NCBI GenBank assembly: GCA_910576895.1
Contig: CAJTJZ010000042.1
Coordinates: 1 to 26,781 of the forward strand
Length of the DNA stretch: 26,781 nt
Source of the DNA: an uncultured Lachnospiraceae bacterium
Lineage (GTDB): Bacteria > Bacillota > Clostridia > Lachnospirales > Lachnospiraceae
Direction: 5' to 3'
Under the pieces are notes generated by a model. It searched no databases. It saw only the letters and a list, made by a program, of their open reading frames with translations, and was not told the DNA's origin. Of this stretch, positions 7,853-15,212 are shown in pieces. The stretch's first letter is position 1. Each line of letters begins with the position of its first letter. Made by a program: the position numbers and the translations under genes.

Positions 7853-8632
7853 ATGAAAAAAGAAAAAAAAGAGGATAAATTAATTCTTGGAGGACATGAA
7901 TTTTCTTCTCGTTTTATTTTGGGTTCTGGCAAATATAATCTTGATTTAATCAAGGCAGCCGTAGAATATGCAGGTGCAGAAATTATTACATTGGCAGTAA
8001 GACGTGCAAATACAAATGGAACAGGAAATATTTTAGATTATATTCCAGAAAATGTAACCTTGCTTCCAAATACTTCAGGAGCAAGAACAGCCGAGGAAGC
8101 AGTACGAATTGCAAGGCTTGCAAGAGAAGTTGGCTGTGGTGATTTTATTAAAGTGGAGATTATGAGAGATACAAAATATTTGCTTCCAGATAATCAGGAA
8201 ACAGTAAAGGCAACCGAAATGCTTGCAAAAGAAGGCTTTCTTGTGATGCCTTATATGTATCCGGATTTGAATATTGCAAGAGATTTACAAAATGCAGGTG
8301 CTGTTTCTGTTATGCCATTAGCTGCACCAATTGGTACAAATAAAGGGTTATGTACAAAGGAATTTATTAAAATTTTAGTAGAGGAAATTGATCTTCCAAT
8401 TATTGTAGATGCTGGTATTGGTGCACCATCGCAAGCTTGTGAAGCTATGGAATTTGGTGCTGCTGCTATTATGGCAAATACAGCCATTGCAACAGCAGGG
8501 GATATTCCAATGATGGCAGGGGCATTTCGTAAAGCGATTGAGGCAGGACGGGAAGCTTATTTATCGGGACTTGGTAGAATTTTAGAGAAAGAAGCAGCAG
8601 CATCTTCGCCATTAACAGGATTTTTAGAATAG
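7853..8632 (+). CDS. thiG: Thiazole synthase ThiG
   Basis: Cytoplasmic TIM-barrel enzyme that builds the thiazole phosphate of thiamine from deoxyxylulose 5-phosphate, the glycine imine made by ThiH, and sulfur carried on ThiS thiocarboxylate. Family segments are FSSRFILGSGKY near the N-terminus, LAVRRAN, LLPNTSGARTAEEAVR, the Schiff-base lysine K100 in DFIKVEI, VMPYMYPDLNIA, PLAAPIGTNKG, IVDAGIGAPSQA and ANTAIA. The 259 residues are the normal ThiG length. ATG 7853 follows AAAGGAGAGCAAGCT. A GTG at 7745 in the same frame would translate through the riboswitch hairpin and is rejected. No thiS or thiF lies next to it; the sulfur-carrier genes must be elsewhere or replaced. Confidence 0.95.
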   Translation: MKKEKKEDKLILGGHEFSSRFILGSGKYNLDLIKAAVEYAGAEIITLAVRRANTNGTGNILDYIPENVTLLPNTSGARTAEEAVRIARLAREVGCGDFIKVEIMRDTKYLLPDNQETVKATEMLAKEGFLVMPYMYPDLNIARDLQNAGAVSVMPLAAPIGTNKGLCTKEFIKILVEEIDLPIIVDAGIGAPSQACEAMEFGAAAIMANTAIATAGDIPMMAGAFRKAIEAGREAYLSGLGRILEKEAAASSPLTGFLE

Positions 8633-8662
8633 AAAAGAAAAAAGAAAGGAAAAAGAAAAAAG

Positions 8663-9832
8663 ATGGAAGAAAAGCGAACAAACCATATGGAATATATGGA
8701 AGGAATGCAGAGTTTAGAAAATTCTACCATTATGGATCAGGTTTTGGAATATAGAAATGCTTATGATTATCATAAGTATACAAAGATAGATGTAGAACGT
8801 GCCCTATCTCATGAAAACCGCACAAAAGAAGATTTTGCCGCATTGCTTTCTCCGGCAGCAGAGCCATTTTTAGAAGAAATTGCAAGGCTTGCACAATTGG
8901 AAACAAGAAAGCACTTTGGAAATACCGTTTATATGTTTACACCAATTTATATTGCAAATTATTGCGAGAATTATTGTATTTACTGTGGTTTTAACTGCCA
9001 TAATAAGATTCGGCGAGCAAAATTAAATGAAGATGAAATCAGAAAAGAAATGAAGGCCATTGCGGCAACAGGACTAGAGGAGATTTTGATTTTAACAGGA
9101 GAAAGCAGAAAAATGTCAGATGTACATTATATTGGAGAAGCCTGTAAAATAGCAAGAGAATATTTTAAAATGGTAGGACTTGAGGTATATCCAATGAATT
9201 CTGATGAATATGCTTATTTGCATCAATGTGGTGCTGATTATGTAACCGTATTTCAGGAAACATATGATTCTGATAAATATGAAACGCTTCATTTAGCAGG
9301 TCATAAAAGAGTTTTTCCATATCGAATCAATGCACAAGAGCGAGCTTTAATGGGCGGAATGCGTGGTGTTGGCTTTGCCGCTTTACTAGGACTTGCTGAT
9401 TTTCGAAAAGATGCCTTTGCAACGGGAATCCATGCCTATTTAATTCAAAGAAAATATCCTTATGCAGAGATTGCATTTTCCTGTCCTCGTCTTCGACCAA
9501 TTATTAATAATGATAAAATTAATCCAAAAGATGTTCATGAAAAGGAATTGCTGCAAGTTATTATGGCATATCGTTTATTTATGCCATTTGCTAGTATTAC
9601 AATTTCTACAAGGGAATGTGAGCGTTTTCGTAATAATGTAACAAAAATTGCGGCTACAAAAATTTCTTCTAGTGTTAGTACGGGGATTGGAAGTCATTCT
9701 GATGAAATTGCTGATAAGGATCAGGGAGATAATCAATTTGAAATTGCTGATAGTCGGACATATGATGAAGTTTATGCTGCCTTAAAGGAACAGGGAATGC
9801 AGCCAGTAAATAATGATTATGTCTATGTGTAA
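8663..9832 (+). CDS. thiH: 2-iminoacetate synthase ThiH (tyrosine lyase)
   Basis: Radical SAM enzyme that cleaves tyrosine to dehydroglycine (2-iminoacetate) plus p-cresol, feeding ThiG. This anaerobic route replaces the oxygen-dependent glycine oxidase ThiO. The cluster motif is C101-x3-C105-x2-C108 in CENYCIYCGF. Further ThiH segments are GLEEILILTGES, VGLEVYPMNSDEY, YVTVFQETYD, GMRGVGFAALLGL, SCPRLRP and an ISTRE segment near the C-terminus (SITISTRECERFR). The 389 residues are slightly longer than many family members, mainly at the N-terminus. An in-frame ATG at 8687 is possible. It lies 30 nt after thiG and shares its riboswitch-controlled transcript. Confidence 0.95.
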   Translation: MEEKRTNHMEYMEGMQSLENSTIMDQVLEYRNAYDYHKYTKIDVERALSHENRTKEDFAALLSPAAEPFLEEIARLAQLETRKHFGNTVYMFTPIYIANYCENYCIYCGFNCHNKIRRAKLNEDEIRKEMKAIAATGLEEILILTGESRKMSDVHYIGEACKIAREYFKMVGLEVYPMNSDEYAYLHQCGADYVTVFQETYDSDKYETLHLAGHKRVFPYRINAQERALMGGMRGVGFAALLGLADFRKDAFATGIHAYLIQRKYPYAEIAFSCPRLRPIINNDKINPKDVHEKELLQVIMAYRLFMPFASITISTRECERFRNNVTKIAATKISSSVSTGIGSHSDEIADKDQGDNQFEIADSRTYDEVYAALKEQGMQPVNNDYVYV

Positions 9833-9858
9833 ATAAAATAAGATAAGAGGAAAAATAG

Positions 9859-10392
9859 ATGAAAAAAGCAGAATATACAGGAAAAAAACGTTCCATTCTT
9901 GTTGGATTTCTTACCGTTTTTGTATTATTATTTGGTGGTTATTTTGGAAATTCTATTATAGATGATAATTCAAATAAGGAGAAGGAAGAAACACTTTTAG
10001 ATGAGCAAAAAACAGAAGAAACAAGAAAAGAAAGTGCTCAAGAAAAAGAGGAAGAACAAAAGAAAAAAACGGATTTGGAAGATTCTAGTTCTTCTGATTC
10101 TATGATAGATGATACAAATACAATAGCATATGAATTTCGTTCTGAAAAATTATGGCAGCAGCATTATGAAAAGCATGGAATGGAAATGGGCTTTGATAAT
10201 AAAGAAGATTATCTCTTAGCCGCAAATCGTGTAATTGAAAATGAAAATGTATTACATAAGTTAGAGGAAGAAGATGGAGATGATGTTTATTATCTGGAAG
10301 AAACAAATGAATTTGTAATTGTTTCTACCGATGGTTATCTTCGGACTTATTTTAATCCAAAGGATGGAATCCGCTATTTTAATAGACAGTAG
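9859..10392 (+). CDS. Membrane-anchored protein with a nuclease-toxin-like C-terminal domain
   Basis: I recognise the pattern but not a named gene. Residues 1-10 are basic and 11-30 form one hydrophobic helix, so the rest is probably outside the membrane. Residues 36-85 are a low-complexity Glu/Lys/Asp/Ser spacer. The folded C-terminal domain (about 91-177) reads YEFRSEKLWQQHYEKHG with H102 and H106, then a GFDNKEDYLLAA helix, TNEFVIVSTDG and LRTYFNPKDG. This His, KHG, EFxVxS, TYFxP layout resembles the C-terminal RNase (BECR-type) domains of contact-dependent or exported toxins; that is inference from pattern. It starts 26 nt after thiH behind AGAGGAAAAATAG and ends before the hairpin at 10432, so it may ride on the thiamine transcript. 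No obvious immunity gene is adjacent. Confidence 0.75.
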   Translation: MKKAEYTGKKRSILVGFLTVFVLLFGGYFGNSIIDDNSNKEKEETLLDEQKTEETRKESAQEKEEEQKKKTDLEDSSSSDSMIDDTNTIAYEFRSEKLWQQHYEKHGMEMGFDNKEDYLLAANRVIENENVLHKLEEEDGDDVYYLEETNEFVIVSTDGYLRTYFNPKDGIRYFNRQ

Positions 10393-10431
10393 ATATAAGT
10401 AATAGGTAGTAGTGATTTAGGGTATATACTG

Positions 10432-10452
10432 GCGGTCAAAAAAACTGACCGC
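10432..10452. terminator. Hairpin between convergent genes
   Basis: GCGGTCA (10432-10438) pairs with TGACCGC (10446-10452) around an A-rich 7-nt loop. The stem is GC-rich compared with the region and is followed by TTAGTATTT. It probably ends the thiGH transcript and may also work from the other side for the aldo/keto reductase gene. Confidence 0.7.
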
Positions 10453-10476
10453 TTAGTATTTATGTATCATTAGAAT

Positions 10477-11619
10477 TTAAAATTTTGCAGAAGCTAGTTT
10501 TTCCGTAAAATCTTTCATAGCCTGTGGTATTTTTATATTTTGCGGGCATACTTTTTCACAACTGCCACAACCAATACAAGATAAGGGTTGCTTTTCTTTT
10601 GGAATTGCAGCCATTGCCATTGGAGCTAGAAATCCCCCGTCACTATAAATATGTTCATTATAAAGAGATAATAAATATGGGATATCTAATTCTTTTGGAC
10701 AGTGGCTTACACAATAATGACAGGCAGTACATGGCAAGGTTTTTTTGCTTGTCATTTCAGCAGCAATTTCGGAAAGCAGTTTTTGTTCCTCAGAATTTAG
10801 AGGTTTTTCAGTTTCAAAAGTTTCAATATTATGTTGTAATTGCTCCATATTGGACATACCAGAAAGAGTAACTGTAACACCAGAAATAGATTGTAGGAAA
10901 CGAAATGCCCATGCTGGAATTTCTTCCTCTTTCCGCATTTGTTTCATTTTATCTTCATAATTTTTATGAAGCTTTGCAAGGCTTCCACCACGTAAAGGCT
11001 CCATAACCCAGATAGGGATATGATGTTCATTTAAAAGCTCTACTTTTGCTTTTGCATCTTGAAAAGTAAAGTCAAGCCAATTTAACTGAATTTGACAAAA
11101 TTCCATAGAATCTCCATAAGCATCAAGAAAACGCTTTAATGTTTCCAGTGTTCCATGACAAGAAAATCCAAGGTGGCGGATTCTGCCATTTTTCTTTTGT
11201 TCTAATAAATAGTCATAGATGCCATAACTTGCATCAAGGTATTCTCTGATATTCATTTCACAGACATTATGGAATAAATAAAAATCAAAATAGTCTACTT
11301 GACATTTTTTAAGCTGTTTTTCAAAAATTTCTTTTACTTTTGGCATATTAGAAAGATCATAGCCCGGAAATTTTGTAGCAAGGTAAAAACTGTCCCTTGG
11401 ATAGTTTTTTAAAAGCTTTCCCATAACAAGTTCAGAGTTTCCATTATGATAGCCCCATGCAGTATCAATATAATTTACTCCATGTTTTAGGGCATAATCT
11501 AACATTTTAGCAGTTTCTGCTTCATCAATTTTGCTGTCTTTCTTTTCAATACAAGGCAAACGCATACAGCCCATTCCCAAAGCAGATAAATTTAAGTCCT
11601 GAAATTTTTTGTAAATCAT
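10477..11619 (-). CDS. Aldo/keto reductase with C-terminal 4Fe-4S ferredoxin domain
   Basis: Predicted cytoplasmic oxidoreductase of 380 residues. The N-terminal TIM-barrel has the aldo/keto reductase elements: LGMGCMRLP, the catalytic Asp/Tyr region VNYIDTAWGYHNGNSE, the Lys in LATKFPG, and VDYFDFYLFHNV. The C-terminal part carries two ferredoxin-like cysteine clusters, CTACHYCVSHCP and CIGCGSCEKVCP, suited to two [4Fe-4S] clusters. This AKR-ferredoxin fusion is common in strict anaerobes and its substrates are mostly unknown. ATG at 11619 (reading leftwards) is chosen because AGGAGGG sits 6 nt upstream; a start further upstream would add 35 residues with no family match. It is monocistronic. 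Confidence 0.92.
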   Translation of the reverse strand: MIYKKFQDLNLSALGMGCMRLPCIEKKDSKIDEAETAKMLDYALKHGVNYIDTAWGYHNGNSELVMGKLLKNYPRDSFYLATKFPGYDLSNMPKVKEIFEKQLKKCQVDYFDFYLFHNVCEMNIREYLDASYGIYDYLLEQKKNGRIRHLGFSCHGTLETLKRFLDAYGDSMEFCQIQLNWLDFTFQDAKAKVELLNEHHIPIWVMEPLRGGSLAKLHKNYEDKMKQMRKEEEIPAWAFRFLQSISGVTVTLSGMSNMEQLQHNIETFETEKPLNSEEQKLLSEIAAEMTSKKTLPCTACHYCVSHCPKELDIPYLLSLYNEHIYSDGGFLAPMAMAAIPKEKQPLSCIGCGSCEKVCPQNIKIPQAMKDFTEKLASAKF

Positions 11620-11760
11620 AGTAAACCCTCCTAAATAGTTGAAATTTTTTTGAATTTGTAAATAAATAAGTTGCAATAGGAATATCATCTTATTTATTTT
11701 ATAACCTTTTATTGGGAAATTCAATGATTATTTTGTAAATTATATAAATTTAAAAAAATC

Positions 11761-11789
11761 TTGTATTTTATTTATATAAATGTTATAAT
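11761..11789 (+). promoter_or_regulatory. Sigma-A promoter of the metallopeptidase gene
   Basis: TTGTAT (11761-11766), 17-nt spacer, TATAAT (11784-11789), giving a leader of about 50 nt to the ATG at 11846. The -35 box and spacing are the same as in the promoter at 15108. Confidence 0.65.
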
Positions 11790-11845
11790 CATACGAACAA
11801 TATAGATAGAAACTTATAACAGGGCATAGAAAGGAGAAGTAATTT

Positions 11846-13354
11846 ATGAAAAAAAATTTTATTTTTATGATGATGATTTGCATTTTATTTATGGCAGGAC
11901 ATGAGACAGTGTTATCAGCATCCAAACCAGTGGAATTAAAAACAAAAGAAAAAATTTTAAATATTGGTGATAATTATAAGTTAAAACTTCGAAATAATAA
12001 AAAAAATTGGAAGATTTCAAACGTTTTTTCTGATAAGGAAGAAATTTGTGAAGCAGAAAATAAAGCTACTTATATTAAATTAACAGCAAAAAGAAAAGGC
12101 AATTGTACTATTAATGTAACATTAACATTAAAAACAACAAAAAAAACAGTAAAACATACAAAATTGCAATGTAAAATAACAGTACAATCGCCAGATCCAG
12201 AAAGTTCTCGTAAACGAGTAGAAAAAGATGGTTTTGAAGTAGGATCATGGGTTAATGATGGACAGGTAGAAATTAATTATGATGAAACATATGGTTCTAA
12301 ATACAGTTATTGTATTTCCACAGAGAAAAGAAATGCATTTAATTTAATTAAGAAATTTCCTGTAAAGCAAAATACTTATTATGTAGCATCTGCATATATA
12401 AAGACAGAAAATCTAGAAAATAAGGAACAAAAGAAATTAGGAGCAAATATTTCTTATAATGATTTTATTGTTTCTCCTACCTTAATGGGCAATCATGACT
12501 GGACAAAGATAGAACTTTTAGTTTATAGTGGTGATAATACAGAATTGCCAATTTCTTTTAATTATGGATTTACTTGTAATACTTGTGTTGGAAAAATGTA
12601 TCTTGATCAGATAGAACTAAAAGAGTATCAAGTTCCTGATACAGCAGAATGGAAAATGCTTTTTTTGATTTTTAAAAATAGTAAAATTCCAATGAAAGAT
12701 AGTACAGGTCAGGATATAATTGGACAAAACGGAGTCAGTGAAAAAGAGATTGAAGATATTAAGAAAGCAGTTTTGCAGTTTAAAGAAGATTCTTATAAAG
12801 ATAGTAATGGGAAATTAAATGTAGATGTAGAAGTTAAGGTAATAGATAAACCAATAGAGAAAACAGAAGAAACAATTTATGGACCTTACCCACCAGCAGA
12901 TTATATTTATGAACTAATAAAAGATGATATTGATATTGATGAATATGATTATATTGGTGCATTGGGAAATTTGAATACAATAGAGCCAAAATTTGCTGGA
13001 CTAACACATTATCCATTTTATCAAGGCACTGGCTATATGTTTTGTAATACACAAATTACAGATTTTTCTGAAAAATCGGAATGGACGCCAGCTATCATAG
13101 TGCATGAATTTTTACATTTTATGATATCTTATAGAAGTCAATGGTTACAAAAAGAAGTACCAATTGATTTAGATAAAGCAGAAAGCTATGGTTATCAACA
13201 TATAGAAGAATGGCGGCAATATTATATTGATATTATGAATGGAAATCTTGTATTAGAAAATGGAGAAAAAACTGGAATAACAGATAAAGCATTTTGGAAT
13301 ATTACACCAAAAGATTTTAGATATACAGTATGGTGGACTAACTTACCTAGTTAA
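11846..13354 (+). CDS. Secreted HExxH zinc metallopeptidase candidate with Ig-like and carbohydrate-binding-like domains
   Basis: Exported protein of 502 residues. The signal peptide spans 1-25 (hydrophobic core then VLSA). A Lys-rich Ig-like beta domain covers about 28-114. A jelly-roll-like module of the carbohydrate-binding type covers about 128-262 (GFEVGSW at its start, MYLDQIELKEY at its end). The C-terminal catalytic-looking domain runs from about 265 to 502. It contains IIVHEFLHFMIS, a zinc-binding H420-E421-x-x-H424 motif, and downstream YGYQHIEEWRQYYIDIMNG, where the third ligand may lie. From memory, clostridial secreted proteins with HEFLH followed by a YGY...W..YY tail exist, but substrate and exact peptidase family are unknown. 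ATG 11846 follows AAAGGAGAAG. The gene has its own promoter at 11761. Protease activity is inference from the motif. Confidence 0.8.
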   Translation: MKKNFIFMMMICILFMAGHETVLSASKPVELKTKEKILNIGDNYKLKLRNNKKNWKISNVFSDKEEICEAENKATYIKLTAKRKGNCTINVTLTLKTTKKTVKHTKLQCKITVQSPDPESSRKRVEKDGFEVGSWVNDGQVEINYDETYGSKYSYCISTEKRNAFNLIKKFPVKQNTYYVASAYIKTENLENKEQKKLGANISYNDFIVSPTLMGNHDWTKIELLVYSGDNTELPISFNYGFTCNTCVGKMYLDQIELKEYQVPDTAEWKMLFLIFKNSKIPMKDSTGQDIIGQNGVSEKEIEDIKKAVLQFKEDSYKDSNGKLNVDVEVKVIDKPIEKTEETIYGPYPPADYIYELIKDDIDIDEYDYIGALGNLNTIEPKFAGLTHYPFYQGTGYMFCNTQITDFSEKSEWTPAIIVHEFLHFMISYRSQWLQKEVPIDLDKAESYGYQHIEEWRQYYIDIMNGNLVLENGEKTGITDKAFWNITPKDFRYTVWWTNLPS

Positions 13355-13371
13355 TAAATAGGAGATATATC

Positions 13372-13400
13372 TAGTCAATTACTACAGGATATGTTATAAT
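13372..13400 (+). promoter_or_regulatory. Promoter candidate for the His/Cys-repeat and ECF operon
   Basis: TAGTCA (13372-13377), 17-nt spacer, TATAAT (13395-13400). The leader would be about 140 nt and includes a small hairpin at 13458-13472. I could not identify a convincing ECF-type (AAC ... CGT) promoter here. Confidence 0.45.
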
Positions 13401-13457
13401 TTTTAGGCAAACATTGTGTTTTCAGCTATCTTATAAGTTTTTTAAAAAATTTTTTAA

Positions 13458-13472
13458 AATCCTGAAAGGATT
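13458..13472 (+). other. Small hairpin in the leader of the His/Cys-repeat gene
   Basis: AATCCT (13458-13463) and AGGATT (13467-13472) form a perfect 6-bp stem with a GAA loop, just after an alternating T6/A6 tract (13439-13459). No T run follows, so it is not a simple terminator. It could affect RNA stability or be chance. Confidence 0.35.
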
Positions 13473-13547
13473 CCATGATAGGAAACGTATTAGTATTGAA
13501 ACATAAATTTAATACAAAAAATAAGTCAGTCTTATGGAGGTAGTGAA

Positions 13548-13829
13548 ATGGGAAGAAAGACAGGAAAAAAACTTATGGTAGTTCTTATGATGGTTCTTGC
13601 TGTTGGACCAACACCTATGGTGGTATCTGCACATGGACATCATGGAGGAAGTCATCATAGTGGATACAGTACAAGTTATAGTCGATGCACTGTAAAAAAT
13701 TGTACTTCAACGAAAAAGCATAAACATCATGGAAAAACATATCTTCCATGCAGTACATGTACAGTAGATGGATGTACCTCAACAAAGAAACATAAGCATC
13801 ATGGAAAATATTATTTACCATGTCATTAA
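13548..13829 (+). CDS. Small secreted protein with two His/Cys-rich repeats
   Basis: No named family recognised. The product is 93 residues. Residues 1-28 form a clear signal peptide (KK, hydrophobic core, VVSA). The mature part is about 65 residues: a His/Gly-rich start (HGHHGGSHHSG) and two 22-residue repeats, C47-C68 and C71-C92. Each has the form C-x4-C, then TSTKKHKHHGK.Y and LPC. Each repeat holds three Cys and three His, which suggests metal binding; that is inference. ATG 13548 follows ATGGAGGTAGTGAA. The gene ends 12 nt before an ECF sigma factor gene, so the two are almost certainly cotranscribed, making the small protein the likely output or partner of that sigma/anti-sigma pair. 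Confidence 0.85.
   Translation: MGRKTGKKLMVVLMMVLAVGPTPMVVSAHGHHGGSHHSGYSTSYSRCTVKNCTSTKKHKHHGKTYLPCSTCTVDGCTSTKKHKHHGKYYLPCH
13686..13823 (+). repeat. Two tandem 66-nt coding repeats
   Basis: Unit 1 is 13686-13751 and unit 2 is 13758-13823, separated by 6 nt. The 22-residue translations differ at only three positions (KN to DG, T to Y), while DNA differences are mostly synonymous. This indicates an old duplication kept by selection on the protein. Confidence 0.85.
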
Positions 13830-13841
13830 TTAGGAAGTGTT

Positions 13842-14327
13842 ATGAAAAACGAAGCAGAGGCAAATCGGGCGGTTACACTTTATGCAGATATGGTTCGCCG
13901 TATATGTTTTATGTATTTGAAAAATTATCAAGATGTAGAGGATGTATTTCAGGAAGTATTCTTAAAATACATCCTTTATGAAAAAACATTTGAAAGCGAT
14001 GCTCATGAAAAGGCATGGCTTATTCGTGTTGCAATTAATGCCTGTAAAGATATTCTGCGTAGTCCTTTTCATAAGAAGGTATGTTCTATTGAAGATATTG
14101 ATTTAGAACCATTTTATATTCAGGAAACAGAAGGAGAATTGTTAAGCTGCATTTTCTGTTTGCCATCTAAATATCGAGATGTATTATATTTATTTTATTA
14201 TGAAGGTTATTCTGCGGTAGAAATTGCAGAAATTATGCATAAAAAAGTAAATACAATTTATACATGGTTGGATCGTGCAAGAAAGGCTTTAAAAGAGCAA
14301 TTAGGAGGTGATCTGTTTGAAGGATAA
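13842..14327 (+). CDS. ECF-type RNA polymerase sigma factor
   Basis: Small sigma-70 family factor of 161 residues with only regions 2 and 4. Region 2 (about 10-72) includes DVEDVFQEVFLKYI and the -10 melting segment KAWLIRVAINACKDILR. Region 4 (about 107-155) reads LPSKYRDVLYLFYYEGYSAVEIAEIM, followed by the recognition helix NTIYTWLDRARKAL. ECF factors bind core polymerase after release from a membrane anti-sigma factor. The start follows AGGAAGTGTT. The stop at 14325 overlaps the start of the anti-sigma gene by a few bases, indicating translational coupling. The target promoter motif could not be deduced; autoregulation is likely for the class but not shown here. Confidence 0.93.
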   Translation: MKNEAEANRAVTLYADMVRRICFMYLKNYQDVEDVFQEVFLKYILYEKTFESDAHEKAWLIRVAINACKDILRSPFHKKVCSIEDIDLEPFYIQETEGELLSCIFCLPSKYRDVLYLFYYEGYSAVEIAEIMHKKVNTIYTWLDRARKALKEQLGGDLFEG

Positions 14328-15099
14328 TATCTTCTCTGTTTTTGAAAAAGTCTGTGCAGAAGATGCATTAAAGGAAAAAACAAAAGAATATTTATATGAA
14401 GAAATTAAAAAAAGGAAAGTTCAGAAAAAAAGGCGATTAAAACGTATGATTGCCTATGTTGCTTTTACGGGAGTTTTCTTTTTTGGAATTAGTTTTTCTG
14501 CTATATATATCTTGCCAAGTGCTTATATTGATATTGATGTTAATCCATCGATAGAATTGACATTAAATCGTTTTGGAAAAGTAATTCATTCCAATGCATA
14601 TAATGAGGATGGAACAGAATTATTAAAAGAAATTTCAATACAAAATAAAAATTATAATGATGCTATTAAATTATTAATAGATGCAATGGAACTTGCAGGC
14701 TATTTTAAACAAAATGATAAATTATTATCAGTAACAGTACAAACAAAGAAAGGCAAACAAGAAAGCAGTATTCTTGATGGTTTAGAAAAATCAATTCAAG
14801 AATGTAATGGAGAACATCATCATAATGCAATTACAGATATTAAAGCTGTTACAGAGGAGATAAAAAAAGAAGCAAAACAGGAACAATTAAGTCCTGCGAA
14901 ATATTTGATTATTCAAGATTTATTGAAAACAGATGAAAATATAACTATGGATGAGTGCAGAAATCATTCTATTGAGGAATTACAGCAAAGTTTACAAGAA
15001 CATTGTAAGGAACATAAAGAACATAGTGATAATTTAGAAGAAGAATCTTTTAGCGAACAAAAACATCATGGTTGTACTCATCATGAACATTGTAATTGA
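14317..15099 (+). CDS. RsgI-like anti-sigma factor with His/Cys-rich C-terminal tail
   Basis: Single-pass membrane protein of 260 residues. Residues 1-43 are cytoplasmic and basic, the likely sigma-binding part. Residues 44-66 are the membrane helix. Residues 69-100 carry the RsgI/DUF4179-type juxtamembrane segment AYIDIDVNPSIELTLNRFGK with an Asn76-Pro77 bond; in studied RsgI proteins this bond is the autoproteolysis site. The remaining external region is helical and highly charged, ending in a metal-ligand-rich tail (228-260) with ten His and three Cys, including KHHGCTHHEHCN. Studied RsgI proteins often carry polysaccharide-binding sensors here; this tail instead suggests metal sensing, an inference. 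Start: TTG 14317, 8 nt after AGGAGG; GTG 14308 lies within the Shine-Dalgarno. Coupled to the ECF gene. Confidence 0.85.
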   Translation: MKDNIFSVFEKVCAEDALKEKTKEYLYEEIKKRKVQKKRRLKRMIAYVAFTGVFFFGISFSAIYILPSAYIDIDVNPSIELTLNRFGKVIHSNAYNEDGTELLKEISIQNKNYNDAIKLLIDAMELAGYFKQNDKLLSVTVQTKKGKQESSILDGLEKSIQECNGEHHHNAITDIKAVTEEIKKEAKQEQLSPAKYLIIQDLLKTDENITMDECRNHSIEELQQSLQEHCKEHKEHSDNLEEESFSEQKHHGCTHHEHCN

Positions 15100-15107
15100 T
15101 TTTAGAC

Positions 15108-15136
15108 TTGTATTTTTAAGTGTTTTGTATTATAAT
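15108..15136 (+). promoter_or_regulatory. Sigma-A promoter of the Lrp-family gene
   Basis: TTGTAT (15108-15113), 17-nt spacer, TATAAT (15131-15136). The expected start near 15143 lies about 6 nt before a terminator hairpin, so transcription would meet a termination signal almost at once. Confidence 0.65.
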
Positions 15137-15149
15137 AGTTTTGCAACGG

Positions 15150-15180
15150 GGCATATGGTAATCCATATGTTCTTTTTTTT
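15150..15180 (+). terminator. Rho-independent terminator between the promoter and the Lrp-family gene
   Basis: CATATGG (15152-15158), TAAT loop, CCATATG (15163-15169), then an uninterrupted T8 (15173-15180). It could end the ECF/anti-sigma transcript arriving from upstream. It also lies downstream of the promoter at 15108, so it may act as an attenuator. Confidence 0.8.
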
Positions 15181-15212
15181 TGGCTAGAAAACAAGAAAAG
15201 AGAGGGATTTTT

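Noticed and set aside
13439..13460. T6A6T6A4 tract as a terminator or repeat array
   Set aside because: It is a simple AT tract with no GC stem and no further copies; most likely it is base composition.
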